The position numbers were made by a program, and so were the translations under genes. A stretch of 7,803 bases of DNA from Armatimonadota bacterium (GTDB lineage Bacteria > Armatimonadota > HRBIN16), in contig JAPWUZ010000113.1 of assembly GCA_028275265.1 (NCBI GenBank), forward strand, positions 1 to 7,803. Direction: 5' to 3'. The notes beneath the pieces were generated by a model. The model worked only from the letters and a program-made list of their open reading frames with translations. It did no database searches and was not told the origin of the DNA. Shown here piece after piece: positions 1 through 6,703 of this stretch. The first letter of the stretch is position 1. Each line of letters starts with the position of its first letter.

Positions 1-29
1 AGCGCAAGGCTCTCACCGGGCTGTCACCC

Positions 30-48
30 CCTCCCACCCGCGGGGAGG
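30..48. repeat. GC-rich palindrome after the Rhs fragment
   Basis: CCTCCC at 30-35 is the reverse complement of GGGAGG at 43-48, and the centre contains the palindrome CCCGCGGG at 37-44. It sits where the Rhs frame leaves recognisable sequence and just before its stop at 13-15. It could be a hairpin or part of a dispersed intergenic repeat. No T-tract follows on either strand, so a standard intrinsic terminator is not supported. Confidence 0.35.
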
Positions 49-531
49 TACCGGCGTCTGCACGCTACCCTGCTCGTGGCGCAACACCCCGAACACATCA
101 TACACGTTGTTGCTGATGACGCTCGCTGATCTGTTCGTTATCACCTGCGCCGTGCCTAACGGGTCAAAGTGGTGCCATTCGTTGTTTCTGCGCACCAGCG
201 AGATGCCCTGCAAATACAAAGCACTCGTCGTCCACTGGCTGCCCGACAGGTCGGACGTCTGCTCCACTAAGTCGCCGGCGCCGCAGGCTACCCCACAGGG
301 ATACCGCGTCCACACCCCGTTCACGTAGTCCTTCCGCCACCGACGACCGCCGTCAAAACCGTAACCGTACTCATACGCCAGCTGCACGTTGCCCCCGCCG
401 TAGTCCCGACGAATGCGAACCAGTGCGCTTCCCGTGTGCCCTGCGGCCTGCAGGGGAAAACCATTAGCCCAAATGCACAACAGAGCTGTCAAGGTACGTA
501 AGTGAGCTAACAGGAGATACGTATCACTTTT

Positions 532-560
532 AGAATAGCAATCGGTGTCGGATTTGTCAA
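532..560 (-). promoter_or_regulatory. Sigma70-like promoter reading into the Rhs fragment
   Basis: Read on the minus strand, a perfect -35 hexamer TTGACA (555-560) is followed by a 17-nt spacer and a -10 hexamer TATTCT (532-537, four of six consensus bases). Transcription would start near 525 and run toward the Rhs fragment. It lies downstream of the HEAT-repeat gene, so the Rhs region need not depend on that operon. No good ribosome binding site or ATG follows. Confidence 0.5.
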
Positions 561-572
561 GGCATCTTTGCG

Positions 573-626
573 GGGGTGGTGGCAAATTTTCTGAAAACAT
601 CTGCTGTGGTGGTTTGCCTCCACCCC
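573..626. repeat. 14-bp inverted repeat just after the HEAT-repeat gene
   Basis: The arm at 573-586 (GGGGTGGTGGCAAA) is the reverse complement of the arm at 613-626 (TTTGCCTCCACCCC) with one mismatch in 14 positions; the loop is 26 nt. It begins 10 bases past the HEAT-repeat stop (636-638) and ends just before the promoter of the Rhs fragment. It could fold in RNA as an end-of-operon structure, but there is no T-run after the stem on the minus strand, so it may instead be an mRNA-stabilising stem, a Rho-associated end or a small repeat element. Confidence 0.5.
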
Positions 627-635
627 AGTGGCGTA

Positions 636-2081
636 TCAACTTTCGCTGGAACCGAGGCGCATGACCGCCTCGTCGATAATCCAGCGTTCCGATTCAGGGA
701 TGCGCTGCTGTATTTGCTGCAGCAACTCCGCCGCTTTGGGGCTGCTGCTTCCTGCCAGCGCGATAAGCGCCCAGTGCCGTGCGGTGGCGTTGGGTGAGTT
801 CAACGCCCCCTGCAAAGCGGTGATACTGACGTCCCCCATTGCCGAAAGAGCACGCGCCGCAAGGTAAGCAACGGTCGGGTTGTTGCCTCCGAGCCTGGCG
901 ATCAGGGGCTGCACGGCAGCAGCGCCCAGATTCGCAAGCGAGTTCGCTGCCGCCTCCCCCACGCCGCCATCCGGGTCGGCAAGCGCGTCCAGCAGATGGG
1001 GAATAGCTGAGGTCTGCCCCGTCTGTCCGAGCGAGGTCGCCGCCGTACGGCGCACACGATAGTCAGGGTCCTTCAATGCCACCGCCAGGGGAGCTACCGC
1101 TGCGGGGTCGTTCATTCCGCCCAGCGCCTCGGCCGCCAGTCGCCTCACCTCCGGGTCGCTACTTCGGAGGGCTTGAGTGAGCGCAGGGATGGCTGCTCGT
1201 CCTGCACGCGCCAGCGCGCCCACTGCCGCCGAGCGCACAATCAGGTCCTCGTCGCTCAGCGCACGTACCAGAGTGGCGACCGCCCGTGCACTGGCGATTT
1301 TACCCAGCGCCACCGCCGCCTGTGCGCGTGCGTCGCCGTCGTCCTCGGGGTTATTGAGCGCGCGAAGCAGGGCATCCTCCGCCGAGGGATGGGCAATCGC
1401 CGCCAGCGCGCCAATCACCGTGCGGCGCATCGCAGGCGAGTCATCTTGGTGTTTCAACAGAGCCGGTACCGCGCGGGGGTCACCCAGCTTGCCCAGCAGC
1501 TCGGCAACAGCGATGCGCAGGGCTTCATCCTTGTCCTCAATGAGTGGCAGCACCTGTGGGGTGCACACCTTACCGATTCGCGCGAGAGCGTCGCTTGCTG
1601 CGGCTCGTGAACCGCTGTCTTTCAGAGCCTCCACCAGCTTGGGCACAATAGATTCGCCTAACGTCGCCAGCGCCTTTGCCGCGCCTGCCCTGACATTGCT
1701 GTCTGCGTCTTTCAGTGCGTCCAGCAACGGCTGTGGATATTTGGGAGCAAGAGCGATGAGCTTCTGCGTGACATGCTCGCGCATTTTGATTTCGGGGTCT
1801 TTCTGCAGAGCGAGCAGTGCTTTAACGGCTTCTTCCGTGCCCAGTTGCTCGAAAGCATCCGCTGCCCTCATCCGCGCCGCGATGGGTCGCTGTTGCACCA
1901 GGTCGTACAGGGAGTCGTGCGTTGCCAGTACCTTCGCGGCGGCGACCTGACGGGCGGGGTCTTTACTCACCAGGTCGTCCACCGTCTTCTGGGTCTGCAC
2001 ATTGCGCCATATCGTCCAGCCAATGATGCCGCCGATAATCAGTATCCAGATTGCCCACCGCAGGGCTGCCGCTCGGTTCAT
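636..2081 (-). CDS. Membrane-anchored HEAT-repeat protein
   Basis: A 481-residue protein made almost entirely of HEAT-type (PBS-lyase-like/HEAT_2) helical repeats. Residues ~9-26 (WAIWILIIGGIIGWTIW) form one hydrophobic segment after a short positively charged start, so the protein is probably held in the inner membrane by its N-terminus. From ~38 to the end, repeats of about 30 residues recur, each with a D-P or D-x-x-V-R turn, an AAxALG helix and an 'A-V-x-x-L-x-x-A-L' helix; clear examples are ~125-155, 280-306, 309-337 and 340-369. Such repeats make a curved superhelix that binds other proteins; no catalytic residues are seen. The repeats look near-regular and alanine-rich. The ATG has a GAGGT ribosome binding site 7 nt upstream. 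The gene starts 77 nt after the DUF2325-like gene on the same strand, which suggests co-transcription. The binding partner is unknown; the upstream gene product is the obvious candidate, but that is inference. Confidence 0.9.
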   Translation of the reverse strand: MNRAAALRWAIWILIIGGIIGWTIWRNVQTQKTVDDLVSKDPARQVAAAKVLATHDSLYDLVQQRPIAARMRAADAFEQLGTEEAVKALLALQKDPEIKMREHVTQKLIALAPKYPQPLLDALKDADSNVRAGAAKALATLGESIVPKLVEALKDSGSRAAASDALARIGKVCTPQVLPLIEDKDEALRIAVAELLGKLGDPRAVPALLKHQDDSPAMRRTVIGALAAIAHPSAEDALLRALNNPEDDGDARAQAAVALGKIASARAVATLVRALSDEDLIVRSAAVGALARAGRAAIPALTQALRSSDPEVRRLAAEALGGMNDPAAVAPLAVALKDPDYRVRRTAATSLGQTGQTSAIPHLLDALADPDGGVGEAAANSLANLGAAAVQPLIARLGGNNPTVAYLAARALSAMGDVSITALQGALNSPNATARHWALIALAGSSSPKAAELLQQIQQRIPESERWIIDEAVMRLGSSES

Positions 2082-2158
2082 CCCTATTACCTCGCTCAGG
2101 TGGCTTAGTTTACGTTTTTACTTCGGTGCCGCCGCCATCGAATCCTGCCTCGTGGGTC

Positions 2159-3976
2159 TCATGCTCGGGCACATTGCTGCACAATCTGTTGCGCCAGATG
2201 CGTCACGCCGTAGCCCCTGGTCGCCATCACGAACTGCTTACCGTACTGCCGGGCGATGTCCCGCGCCTCTTTCCAGTGCGTCCGGCTATAATGCACCACC
2301 ACGACGGTGATGTCGGCGTTGCGGATGTGTGCTTCCATGCTGTTTACGCTTTCGCTACCGTCCAGGTCGGGCCAGTCTACCTCTGACAGCTGCAACGCCT
2401 CACGGATTTTCTGCTCCGCCTCGACACGCCGATTGAAACACAGCATGAACAGCTTTTTGCCCTGCGTGATTTTGCGTGCCTCGCGCAGCAGTTCGCCGTT
2501 TTGTTCGGCATGAGGCTCCTCCTCAGGCTGCGCTTCCTGCGGAGGTGTCTTCTGCTCCTGTTTCAGTAGGTGTTTGCCCAGATTCACCAAAAACTTGCGG
2601 GCTGCGCTCTGCTCCGATTTCGCCAGAGCACAGCGTTCCGGCACGGCAGGGTTCTCCAGAAACGAGTCGTAGCCGCGCATCACATCGCACAGCTCGCGAT
2701 TGGAATAGGGTATCTGCGCCTGATGGCACGCCACCAGCGCGCACAGCAGGTCTTCCTCGAAACTGTCGGGGTTGGGTTCGGAGAGAACTGCTCTCAGGCA
2801 GTCCATCGCCTCCCGCTGTTGCGCTTTTTTCTGTACCTGCCGCTTTGCCGCTTCCCAGTGTTCGTCGGCATGTCGGATGTAGTGAAGCTGTCTCTGCCTT
2901 GAACTGTTGCTGGACAGCATCTCGATTTGCCACTTGCGGCTTTGCGCCTCTTCCCCAACCGCCTCGCGCAGAGTTTCCGTGCCGTCCTGCTCTGCCAGCC
3001 TGCTCAGAAGCTGCTTCGATGTCCAGATTTGCTGCACCATCGGCACAGGGGCTACGATACTCTCCAGCAGAGGCGCGCCCGTGCCTTTGTCCATGTCATC
3101 GCGATGCTGCTGGTACCACTCCCACATCTGCCAGCTCTGTGCCATCGCCTCATAGCCAACCTGCGGGGTTTCCAGCTCATGCTCGCTGAATTCGAGGTTT
3201 GGGTCCAGCGGAGGTAACCACATCCCACCTAACTGCTGATGGACAAGTGACGTTAACTGTCTTTTCAGCTGGTTGGCATCCCACTCCCTTCCGTATTCCG
3301 CTGCCTCAGGGCGTATCAAGCGATAGCGGCACGCACTCGCCATCAGCAAGCACAGTACCTCGTGACGAGAAAGGGCGTGATTCTGCACGTAGTCCAGCTG
3401 GCGAGACAGGCTCTCCAATCGCTCTGCCAGACGAGTGCGCGCCTCATCTAAACGGGTTTCCGCGGGCTGCGGAACCTCTTTCTGCACTTCGGGCGCGGCG
3501 GGTTGCGTAGCAGGTTCGGAGGCTTCGGACAGGGTAAGAGGCACTTCCTCCGCACTTTCAGGTTCTTCCGGTACAGACGCGGCTCCAAGAGTCGGCTCCT
3601 CCAGAACACTCGTTTCCGAAGGCTGTTGTGTGGAAGCAGGTTCCTGCATCGGGGCTTCTAAAGGCTCCGGTGCAACTGTCCAGCCCTCTACCATCCGGTA
3701 CACGGCACGGAGGGCAAGGGCAACTTCCGCTTGCTCACAAGCAGCTACCATCTCACACAGGGCGAGAATGGCGTGTAATGTGCTGCCTTTGTTTGCTGTG
3801 AGCTCATCACCACGCTGCAAATCGCTCCAAACCGACGTGAGGAGGTCCACAGTAAGCAGCAATTGACGGCGGCTCTCGCGGTCGAGGCTGGACATTTTGA
3901 GGCACGGCGCCAGAGTCTGAATGGCTTGCTCCACCTGGAGACGCGTCCCGGCAGGCGTGACATCACCGTGATCCAT
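2159..3976 (-). CDS. Uncharacterised multi-domain protein with C-terminal DUF2325-like domain
   Basis: A protein of ~605 residues; residue numbers here count from the GTG one codon upstream. Regions in order: a helical N-terminal part (~10-100); a Pro/Glu/Ala-rich acidic linker (~103-175); a large, mostly helical and charged part (~176-475) with no recognised motif; a second short linker rich in Q, E and P (~475-495); and a C-terminal domain (~507-600). That last domain fits the DUF2325 pattern: a first strand KKLFMLCF, an aspartate-rich turn, the helix MEAHIRNADI, the strand TVVVVHY, then SRTHW (where the family usually has a conserved SH), AREIA-like helix ARDIARQYGK, and strand plus turn FVMATRGYGVTHL. 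The GG usually found near the start of the family is missing, so it is divergent. There is no signal peptide or membrane segment, so it is cytoplasmic. An AAGGAGG site (3985-3991) lies 8 nt before the ATG chosen here; a GTG one codon earlier (3977-3979) has 5-nt spacing and is also possible. It is followed by the HEAT-repeat gene after 77 nt. The function of DUF2325 proteins is not established and none is assigned here. Confidence 0.85.
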   Translation of the reverse strand: MDHGDVTPAGTRLQVEQAIQTLAPCLKMSSLDRESRRQLLLTVDLLTSVWSDLQRGDELTANKGSTLHAILALCEMVAACEQAEVALALRAVYRMVEGWTVAPEPLEAPMQEPASTQQPSETSVLEEPTLGAASVPEEPESAEEVPLTLSEASEPATQPAAPEVQKEVPQPAETRLDEARTRLAERLESLSRQLDYVQNHALSRHEVLCLLMASACRYRLIRPEAAEYGREWDANQLKRQLTSLVHQQLGGMWLPPLDPNLEFSEHELETPQVGYEAMAQSWQMWEWYQQHRDDMDKGTGAPLLESIVAPVPMVQQIWTSKQLLSRLAEQDGTETLREAVGEEAQSRKWQIEMLSSNSSRQRQLHYIRHADEHWEAAKRQVQKKAQQREAMDCLRAVLSEPNPDSFEEDLLCALVACHQAQIPYSNRELCDVMRGYDSFLENPAVPERCALAKSEQSAARKFLVNLGKHLLKQEQKTPPQEAQPEEEPHAEQNGELLREARKITQGKKLFMLCFNRRVEAEQKIREALQLSEVDWPDLDGSESVNSMEAHIRNADITVVVVHYSRTHWKEARDIARQYGKQFVMATRGYGVTHLAQQIVQQCARA

Positions 3977-3984
3977 CACAGCAC

Positions 3985-3991
3985 CCTCCTT
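3985..3991 (-). promoter_or_regulatory. Ribosome binding site of the DUF2325-like gene
   Basis: AAGGAGG read on the minus strand, a near-perfect anti-Shine-Dalgarno match. It is 8 nt from ATG (3974-3976) and 5 nt from the adjacent GTG (3977-3979). The spacing and codon favour the ATG, but both are usable. Confidence 0.75.
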
Positions 3992-4039
3992 CAGCAGAAA
4001 GTGTTGTGACTATTTAGACGCCTGTAGTCCACGAAAAGT

Positions 4040-4075
4040 TTCAATATGGCACTTAACGCGATTAAAATGCCAAAT
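4040..4075 (+). promoter_or_regulatory. Candidate promoter overlapped by an inverted-repeat operator
   Basis: A palindrome of half-sites ATATGGCA (4044-4051) and TGCCAAAT (4068-4075), 7 of 8 positions complementary, encloses an AT-rich core with CGCG at its centre. On the plus strand a -10-like TAAAAT (4063-4068) lies 17 nt after a weak -35-like TTCAAT (4040-4045), so a protein bound to the palindrome would cover the promoter. A third TGGCA at 4089-4093 is 42 bp from the first, about four helical turns. This arrangement fits a transcription-factor site controlling the melA-like gene, the DUF2325-like gene, or both. The start would lie ~200 nt upstream of melA. On the minus strand the same bases give TGGCAT-N5-TCGC, two mismatches from the sigma54 consensus, which is a weaker alternative. 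Confidence 0.35.
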
Positions 4076-4183
4076 CTATGCGTCAAAATGGCAGACTTCG
4101 CTGTGAAGGAAAGAGGCTCGATGGCATCGTATTCTGGGAGCGGTCGGCTACCGCAGGGTCGCAAGCTCCACATGGAGATACAA

Positions 4184-4207
4184 GAGGTGCCGCCCGTTCC
4201 GCACCTC
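4184..4207 (+). repeat. Perfect hairpin in the leader of the melA-like gene
   Basis: GAGGTGC (4184-4190) and GCACCTC (4201-4207) are exact reverse complements around a 10-nt loop. There is no T-tract after it, so it is not a classical terminator. It lies 68 nt before the melA start codon and may shape the 5' leader, bind a regulator, or be part of a dispersed repeat. Confidence 0.45.
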
Positions 4208-4261
4208 AGGGACCCGGCGCGAGAAACCATCAGATGTTCACTTGGACAGCATTTCACACAC

Positions 4262-4268
4262 GGAGGAG
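4262..4268 (+). promoter_or_regulatory. Ribosome binding site fixing the melA start
   Basis: GGAGGAG lies 6 nt before ATG 4275-4277. The in-frame TTG at 4242 would put this site inside the coding region and add 11 residues in front of the Rossmann strand, so ATG 4275 is the better start. Confidence 0.8.
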
Positions 4269-4274
4269 AATGCC

Positions 4275-5675
4275 ATGCGCAAAATCACTATCATCGGAGC
4301 AGGCGGATACGTCTTTCCCATTCGGTTGACCGTGGATATCCTTTCGTTCCCCGAGCTGCGGGATTCGAGCCTCTACCTCTACGACATCGACGGCGAAAGG
4401 CTAGCGCGTTCGAAGCGGCTTATTGACGGCATTTTAGAGCGTAACAACCTGCCCACCCGTGTGGAAGCGGGGTTAGACCGTCGCGAAGCATTGCGAGATG
4501 CCAACTATGTCATCGTCGCGTTCCAGGTTGGCGGCGTAGAGGCATACAAATGGGACGTGGAGATACCCCGCCAGTATGGCATCGACCAATGCGTGGGCGA
4601 TACGCTGGGACCCGGCGGAGTGTTTCGGGGTTTGCGCTCCATCGCCGTTTTTGAGGAAATTGCCAGAGACATGCACGAATTGTGTCCGGATGCCCTGATG
4701 CTACAGTATGCCAATCCCATGTCCATCAGCTGCTGGGCGTTGAACCTGATGGGCATCAAAGTGGTTGGTCTCTGCCACAGCGTTCAGGGCACCAGTAAGA
4801 TGCTGGCGCACGAGCTCGGCGTGCCCTACGAGGAGGTCTCTTTCAAGTGTGGTGGTATCAACCATCAGGCGTGGTTCACCGAGTTCAAGCACAAGGGAGT
4901 GGATGTCTATCCTCGCCTGCGTGAAGTGATGTTCCAGAAATATCCCTCCCCGCTGGAGGTCGATGCAGATACCAAACTGCCGCAGAGTCGCTTCGCGCAG
5001 CGTGGGCTCGACCACAAAGCGGAAGACGAAGTTTACTACCACGAGCGCGTGCGCACCGAAATCATGCGCACCTTCGGGTATTTCCATACCGAAAGCTCGC
5101 ACCACGGCAGTGAGTATGTGCCCTGGTTCCGCAAGAACCCCGACATCGTGAACACCTATATCCCCGTGCGATGGGATTACTACCAGATTTCCTGCTCGTA
5201 TCAGGAGGAGAGTCATCAGGAATACCTGCGCCAGCTGTGCGAGGGACCGTTGCACCTCAGCGAGGAGTACGGCGCGCGCATCATCCACGCCTGTGAGACG
5301 GGCGAGCCGGTAGTCATCTACGGTAACGTGCCGAACTGGGGCGCGCCAGGTACCGACCCCAAGCACTCGCGCTCGCACATCATCTCGAATCTGCCGCACA
5401 ATTGTTGCGTGGAGGTTGCCTGTCTGGTAGACCGGAACGGTGTTCAGCCGGTCGCATTTGGTGACCTGCCCCCGCAGTGCGCCGCCATCAACCGACAGAG
5501 CATCAACGTACAGGAGCTTGCGGTGCTGGCGGCGATGAACCGCGACCGTTCGCTGGTGTATCAGGCGGTGGCGATGGACCCGCTGACCGGCGCATTACTC
5601 ACCCTGCCGCAGATTCGGCGGATGGTGGACGAGATGTTCGAAGCCGAGAAGCAGTGGCTACCACAATTCGCGTGA
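4275..5675 (+). CDS. melA: GH4 family alpha-galactosidase, NAD- and Mn-dependent
   Basis: A 466-residue glycoside hydrolase family 4 enzyme, close to the family's usual ~450. It begins directly with the NAD-binding Rossmann strand MRKITIIGAGGYVF (GAGG at 8-11), and D37 in YLYDID ends the second strand, where the NAD ribose binds. Other family marks are DTLGPGGVFRGLR (109-121), YANPMSISCWA (145-155), CHSV (167-170) and GGINHQAWF (193-201). C167 and H197 match the Cys and His that hold the metal in GH4 enzymes. The CHSV form is the one reported for the alpha-galactosidase group; phospho-glycosidases carry CDMP or CN-P and glucuronidases CHG. GH4 enzymes work by transient NAD oxidation at C3 and elimination, and act in the cytoplasm on imported oligosaccharides such as melibiose. 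No sugar transporter or other glycosidase is in the window. The methyltransferase gene follows after 8 nt. GH4 membership is very likely; the substrate rests on one motif. Confidence 0.9.
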   Translation: MRKITIIGAGGYVFPIRLTVDILSFPELRDSSLYLYDIDGERLARSKRLIDGILERNNLPTRVEAGLDRREALRDANYVIVAFQVGGVEAYKWDVEIPRQYGIDQCVGDTLGPGGVFRGLRSIAVFEEIARDMHELCPDALMLQYANPMSISCWALNLMGIKVVGLCHSVQGTSKMLAHELGVPYEEVSFKCGGINHQAWFTEFKHKGVDVYPRLREVMFQKYPSPLEVDADTKLPQSRFAQRGLDHKAEDEVYYHERVRTEIMRTFGYFHTESSHHGSEYVPWFRKNPDIVNTYIPVRWDYYQISCSYQEESHQEYLRQLCEGPLHLSEEYGARIIHACETGEPVVIYGNVPNWGAPGTDPKHSRSHIISNLPHNCCVEVACLVDRNGVQPVAFGDLPPQCAAINRQSINVQELAVLAAMNRDRSLVYQAVAMDPLTGALLTLPQIRRMVDEMFEAEKQWLPQFA

Positions 5676-5683
5676 GGGAATGC

Positions 5684-6691
5684 ATGAAGGACATCCAGCA
5701 AACAGCCCAAAGGCTTTACGAGATTTTCCAGCAGGTGCTGGACGAGCAGAATAAAGGGCGATACGCCCCGGAACTATGGTCTTCCTACGGACACGTGGGC
5801 ACGCGAGCGGGCGCGCTGCGCAGAACGCTGTTTGTCTCTGATCTGTGTCGGCTCGCCAAGTTCGACCCGCAAGACAAGGTCATCGTGGATGCCGGATGTG
5901 GTTTCGGGGTCATCGCCATCATTCTCCACCTACTGGGAGCACGCAAGGTGTGGGGCTGTGATATCTCGGAAGAACGGCTCACCACCTTTCAGAGAATCAC
6001 TGCCGACCTCAGGTTGGAAGCGCATCTGGAAGGGCATCTGCTGCCAGTGGAAAATATCCCGCTGGAGGATCGCTCGGTAGACGCAGTGGTTTCCAACGAA
6101 GCCATTTCCCACTATCGGGATGTGGATGCGTTTCTGCGACAGGCAGCCCGATTGTTGAAGCCCGGCGGGGTATTGCTCATCGCGGACGGAAACAACGGTG
6201 CTAACCGTTCGCGTCGCCGTTTTACCCAGGAGATATGGGAACGTTTTGAGAACGGACCTGCCGGAGAAGTGCATGGGCACTATCTGGAAACCCCCTACAG
6301 GGAGATGCGTCGGCAAATCATTCAGGCCACCGCCCCCCAGCTGCCCGAGGACATTGTCACACGGATTGCTGAGGGTACAGCCTACATGGACAGGAACGCT
6401 GTAATGGAAGCAGTGCAACACTACCTCGCCACCGGCACTCTGCCCTCATCTCGTTTTGACCGCAATCGGTGTCCGCTGAACCCGATATCGGGGGCGTATA
6501 TGGAGATGCTGTTTCACCCGGCTGAGCTGGCACGACAGATAGAAGACTACGGTTTTCGGGCGAGGCACTATGCAGCTCTTGGTGGTGCGCTTCCCGTCCC
6601 ATTCGTAGGGATAAACCGTCTGTTCAGGCTGCTCACTCCTGTTACCCTGCCGTGGGCGCGGGCATTTCGGGTGGTCGCCGTAAGGGTGTAG
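5684..6691 (+). CDS. Class I SAM-dependent methyltransferase
   Basis: A 335-residue protein with a Methyltransf_11/25-type core. Motif I is VIVDAGCGFG (66-75), the glycine loop that binds S-adenosylmethionine; D93 in VWGCDIS is the acidic residue expected to contact the ribose. SVDAVVSNEAISHYRD (131-146) and LLKPGGVLLIAD (157-168) complete the fold. The N-terminal ~60 residues form a helical lid containing WSSYGHVGTRAG, and the C-terminal ~165 residues form an extra, mostly helical domain not typical of the minimal enzyme, which probably selects the substrate. The substrate cannot be told from sequence. The ATG has a GAGGGA site just upstream, overlapping the melA stop, so translation may be coupled; a GTG at 5672 overlapping that stop is a weaker alternative. 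Sequence further upstream in this frame lies inside melA and was not included. The gene ends 12 nt from the convergent tRNA operon, and no terminator is visible between them. Confidence 0.88.
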   Translation: MKDIQQTAQRLYEIFQQVLDEQNKGRYAPELWSSYGHVGTRAGALRRTLFVSDLCRLAKFDPQDKVIVDAGCGFGVIAIILHLLGARKVWGCDISEERLTTFQRITADLRLEAHLEGHLLPVENIPLEDRSVDAVVSNEAISHYRDVDAFLRQAARLLKPGGVLLIADGNNGANRSRRRFTQEIWERFENGPAGEVHGHYLETPYREMRRQIIQATAPQLPEDIVTRIAEGTAYMDRNAVMEAVQHYLATGTLPSSRFDRNRCPLNPISGAYMEMLFHPAELARQIEDYGFRARHYAALGGALPVPFVGINRLFRLLTPVTLPWARAFRVVAVRV

Positions 6692-6703
6692 TAAGAAAGG
6701 CAG

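Larger units (their letters stand above)
13..639 (-). pseudogene. Rhs/YD-repeat core fragment, probable remnant
   Basis: An open frame of 208 codons in which only the second half resembles a known family. Residues ~85-190 read like the end of an Rhs/YD-repeat core: a YGYGFDGGRRWRKDY segment (like the usual YDGDGRRVRK), then LYLQGISLVRR, WHHFDPLGTAQVITN and YDVFGVLRHEQGS. Whole Rhs proteins usually exceed 1000 residues and have many YD repeats upstream and a variable toxin or tip domain downstream. Here the upstream repeats are missing, and the frame stops about 17 residues after the YDVFG motif in low-complexity GC-rich DNA. The first ~70 residues show no Rhs similarity. The only far-upstream start is a TTG at 637-639 that overlaps the stop of the HEAT-repeat gene and has no convincing ribosome binding site. 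A sigma70-like promoter lies inside the frame (532-560), so any transcript from it would begin downstream of that start. A weak TTG at 490-492 followed by a hydrophobic stretch is an alternative. Most likely a decayed or displaced Rhs piece, though expression of a short protein is not excluded. Confidence 0.6.
3992..4261. other. Divergent intergenic region upstream of the melA-like and DUF2325-like genes
   Basis: About 270 bases without a supported gene, between two genes transcribed away from each other. It holds a candidate operator/promoter (4040-4075), an extra TGGCA half-site (4089-4093) and a perfect hairpin (4184-4207). The open frames that cross it, starting at 4046 and 4078, run into the melA-like gene in the wrong frame, have no ribosome binding site and resemble nothing, so they were not called. 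Long 5' leaders are implied for at least one of the genes. Confidence 0.6.

Noticed and set aside
1177..1950. 257-codon open frame on the plus strand
   Set aside because: It lies opposite the HEAT-repeat gene, is rich in Ala, Arg and Ser as expected from the antisense of GC-rich repeats, and has no ribosome binding site or family resemblance.
2476..3189. 237-codon open frame on the plus strand
   Set aside because: Antisense shadow of the DUF2325-like gene, with an Arg/Pro/Ser-rich composition and no recognisable domain.
4058..4072. Sigma54 promoter on the minus strand (TGGCAT-N5-TCGC)
   Set aside because: The GG/GC spacing fits, but two consensus positions differ and the bases are equally explained by the palindrome. 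Kept only as an alternative.
4242..4274. Upstream TTG start that would lengthen MelA by 11 residues
   Set aside because: The GGAGGAG site at 4262-4268 points to ATG 4275, and GH4 enzymes normally start right at the Rossmann strand.
4701..5399. 232-codon open frame on the minus strand
   Set aside because: Antisense shadow of the melA-like gene, whose family motifs are clear on the plus strand.
5477..5683. N-terminal extension of the methyltransferase into melA
   Set aside because: It is the shifted frame of melA coding sequence. ATG 5684 has its own ribosome binding site and begins a sensible helical N-terminus.
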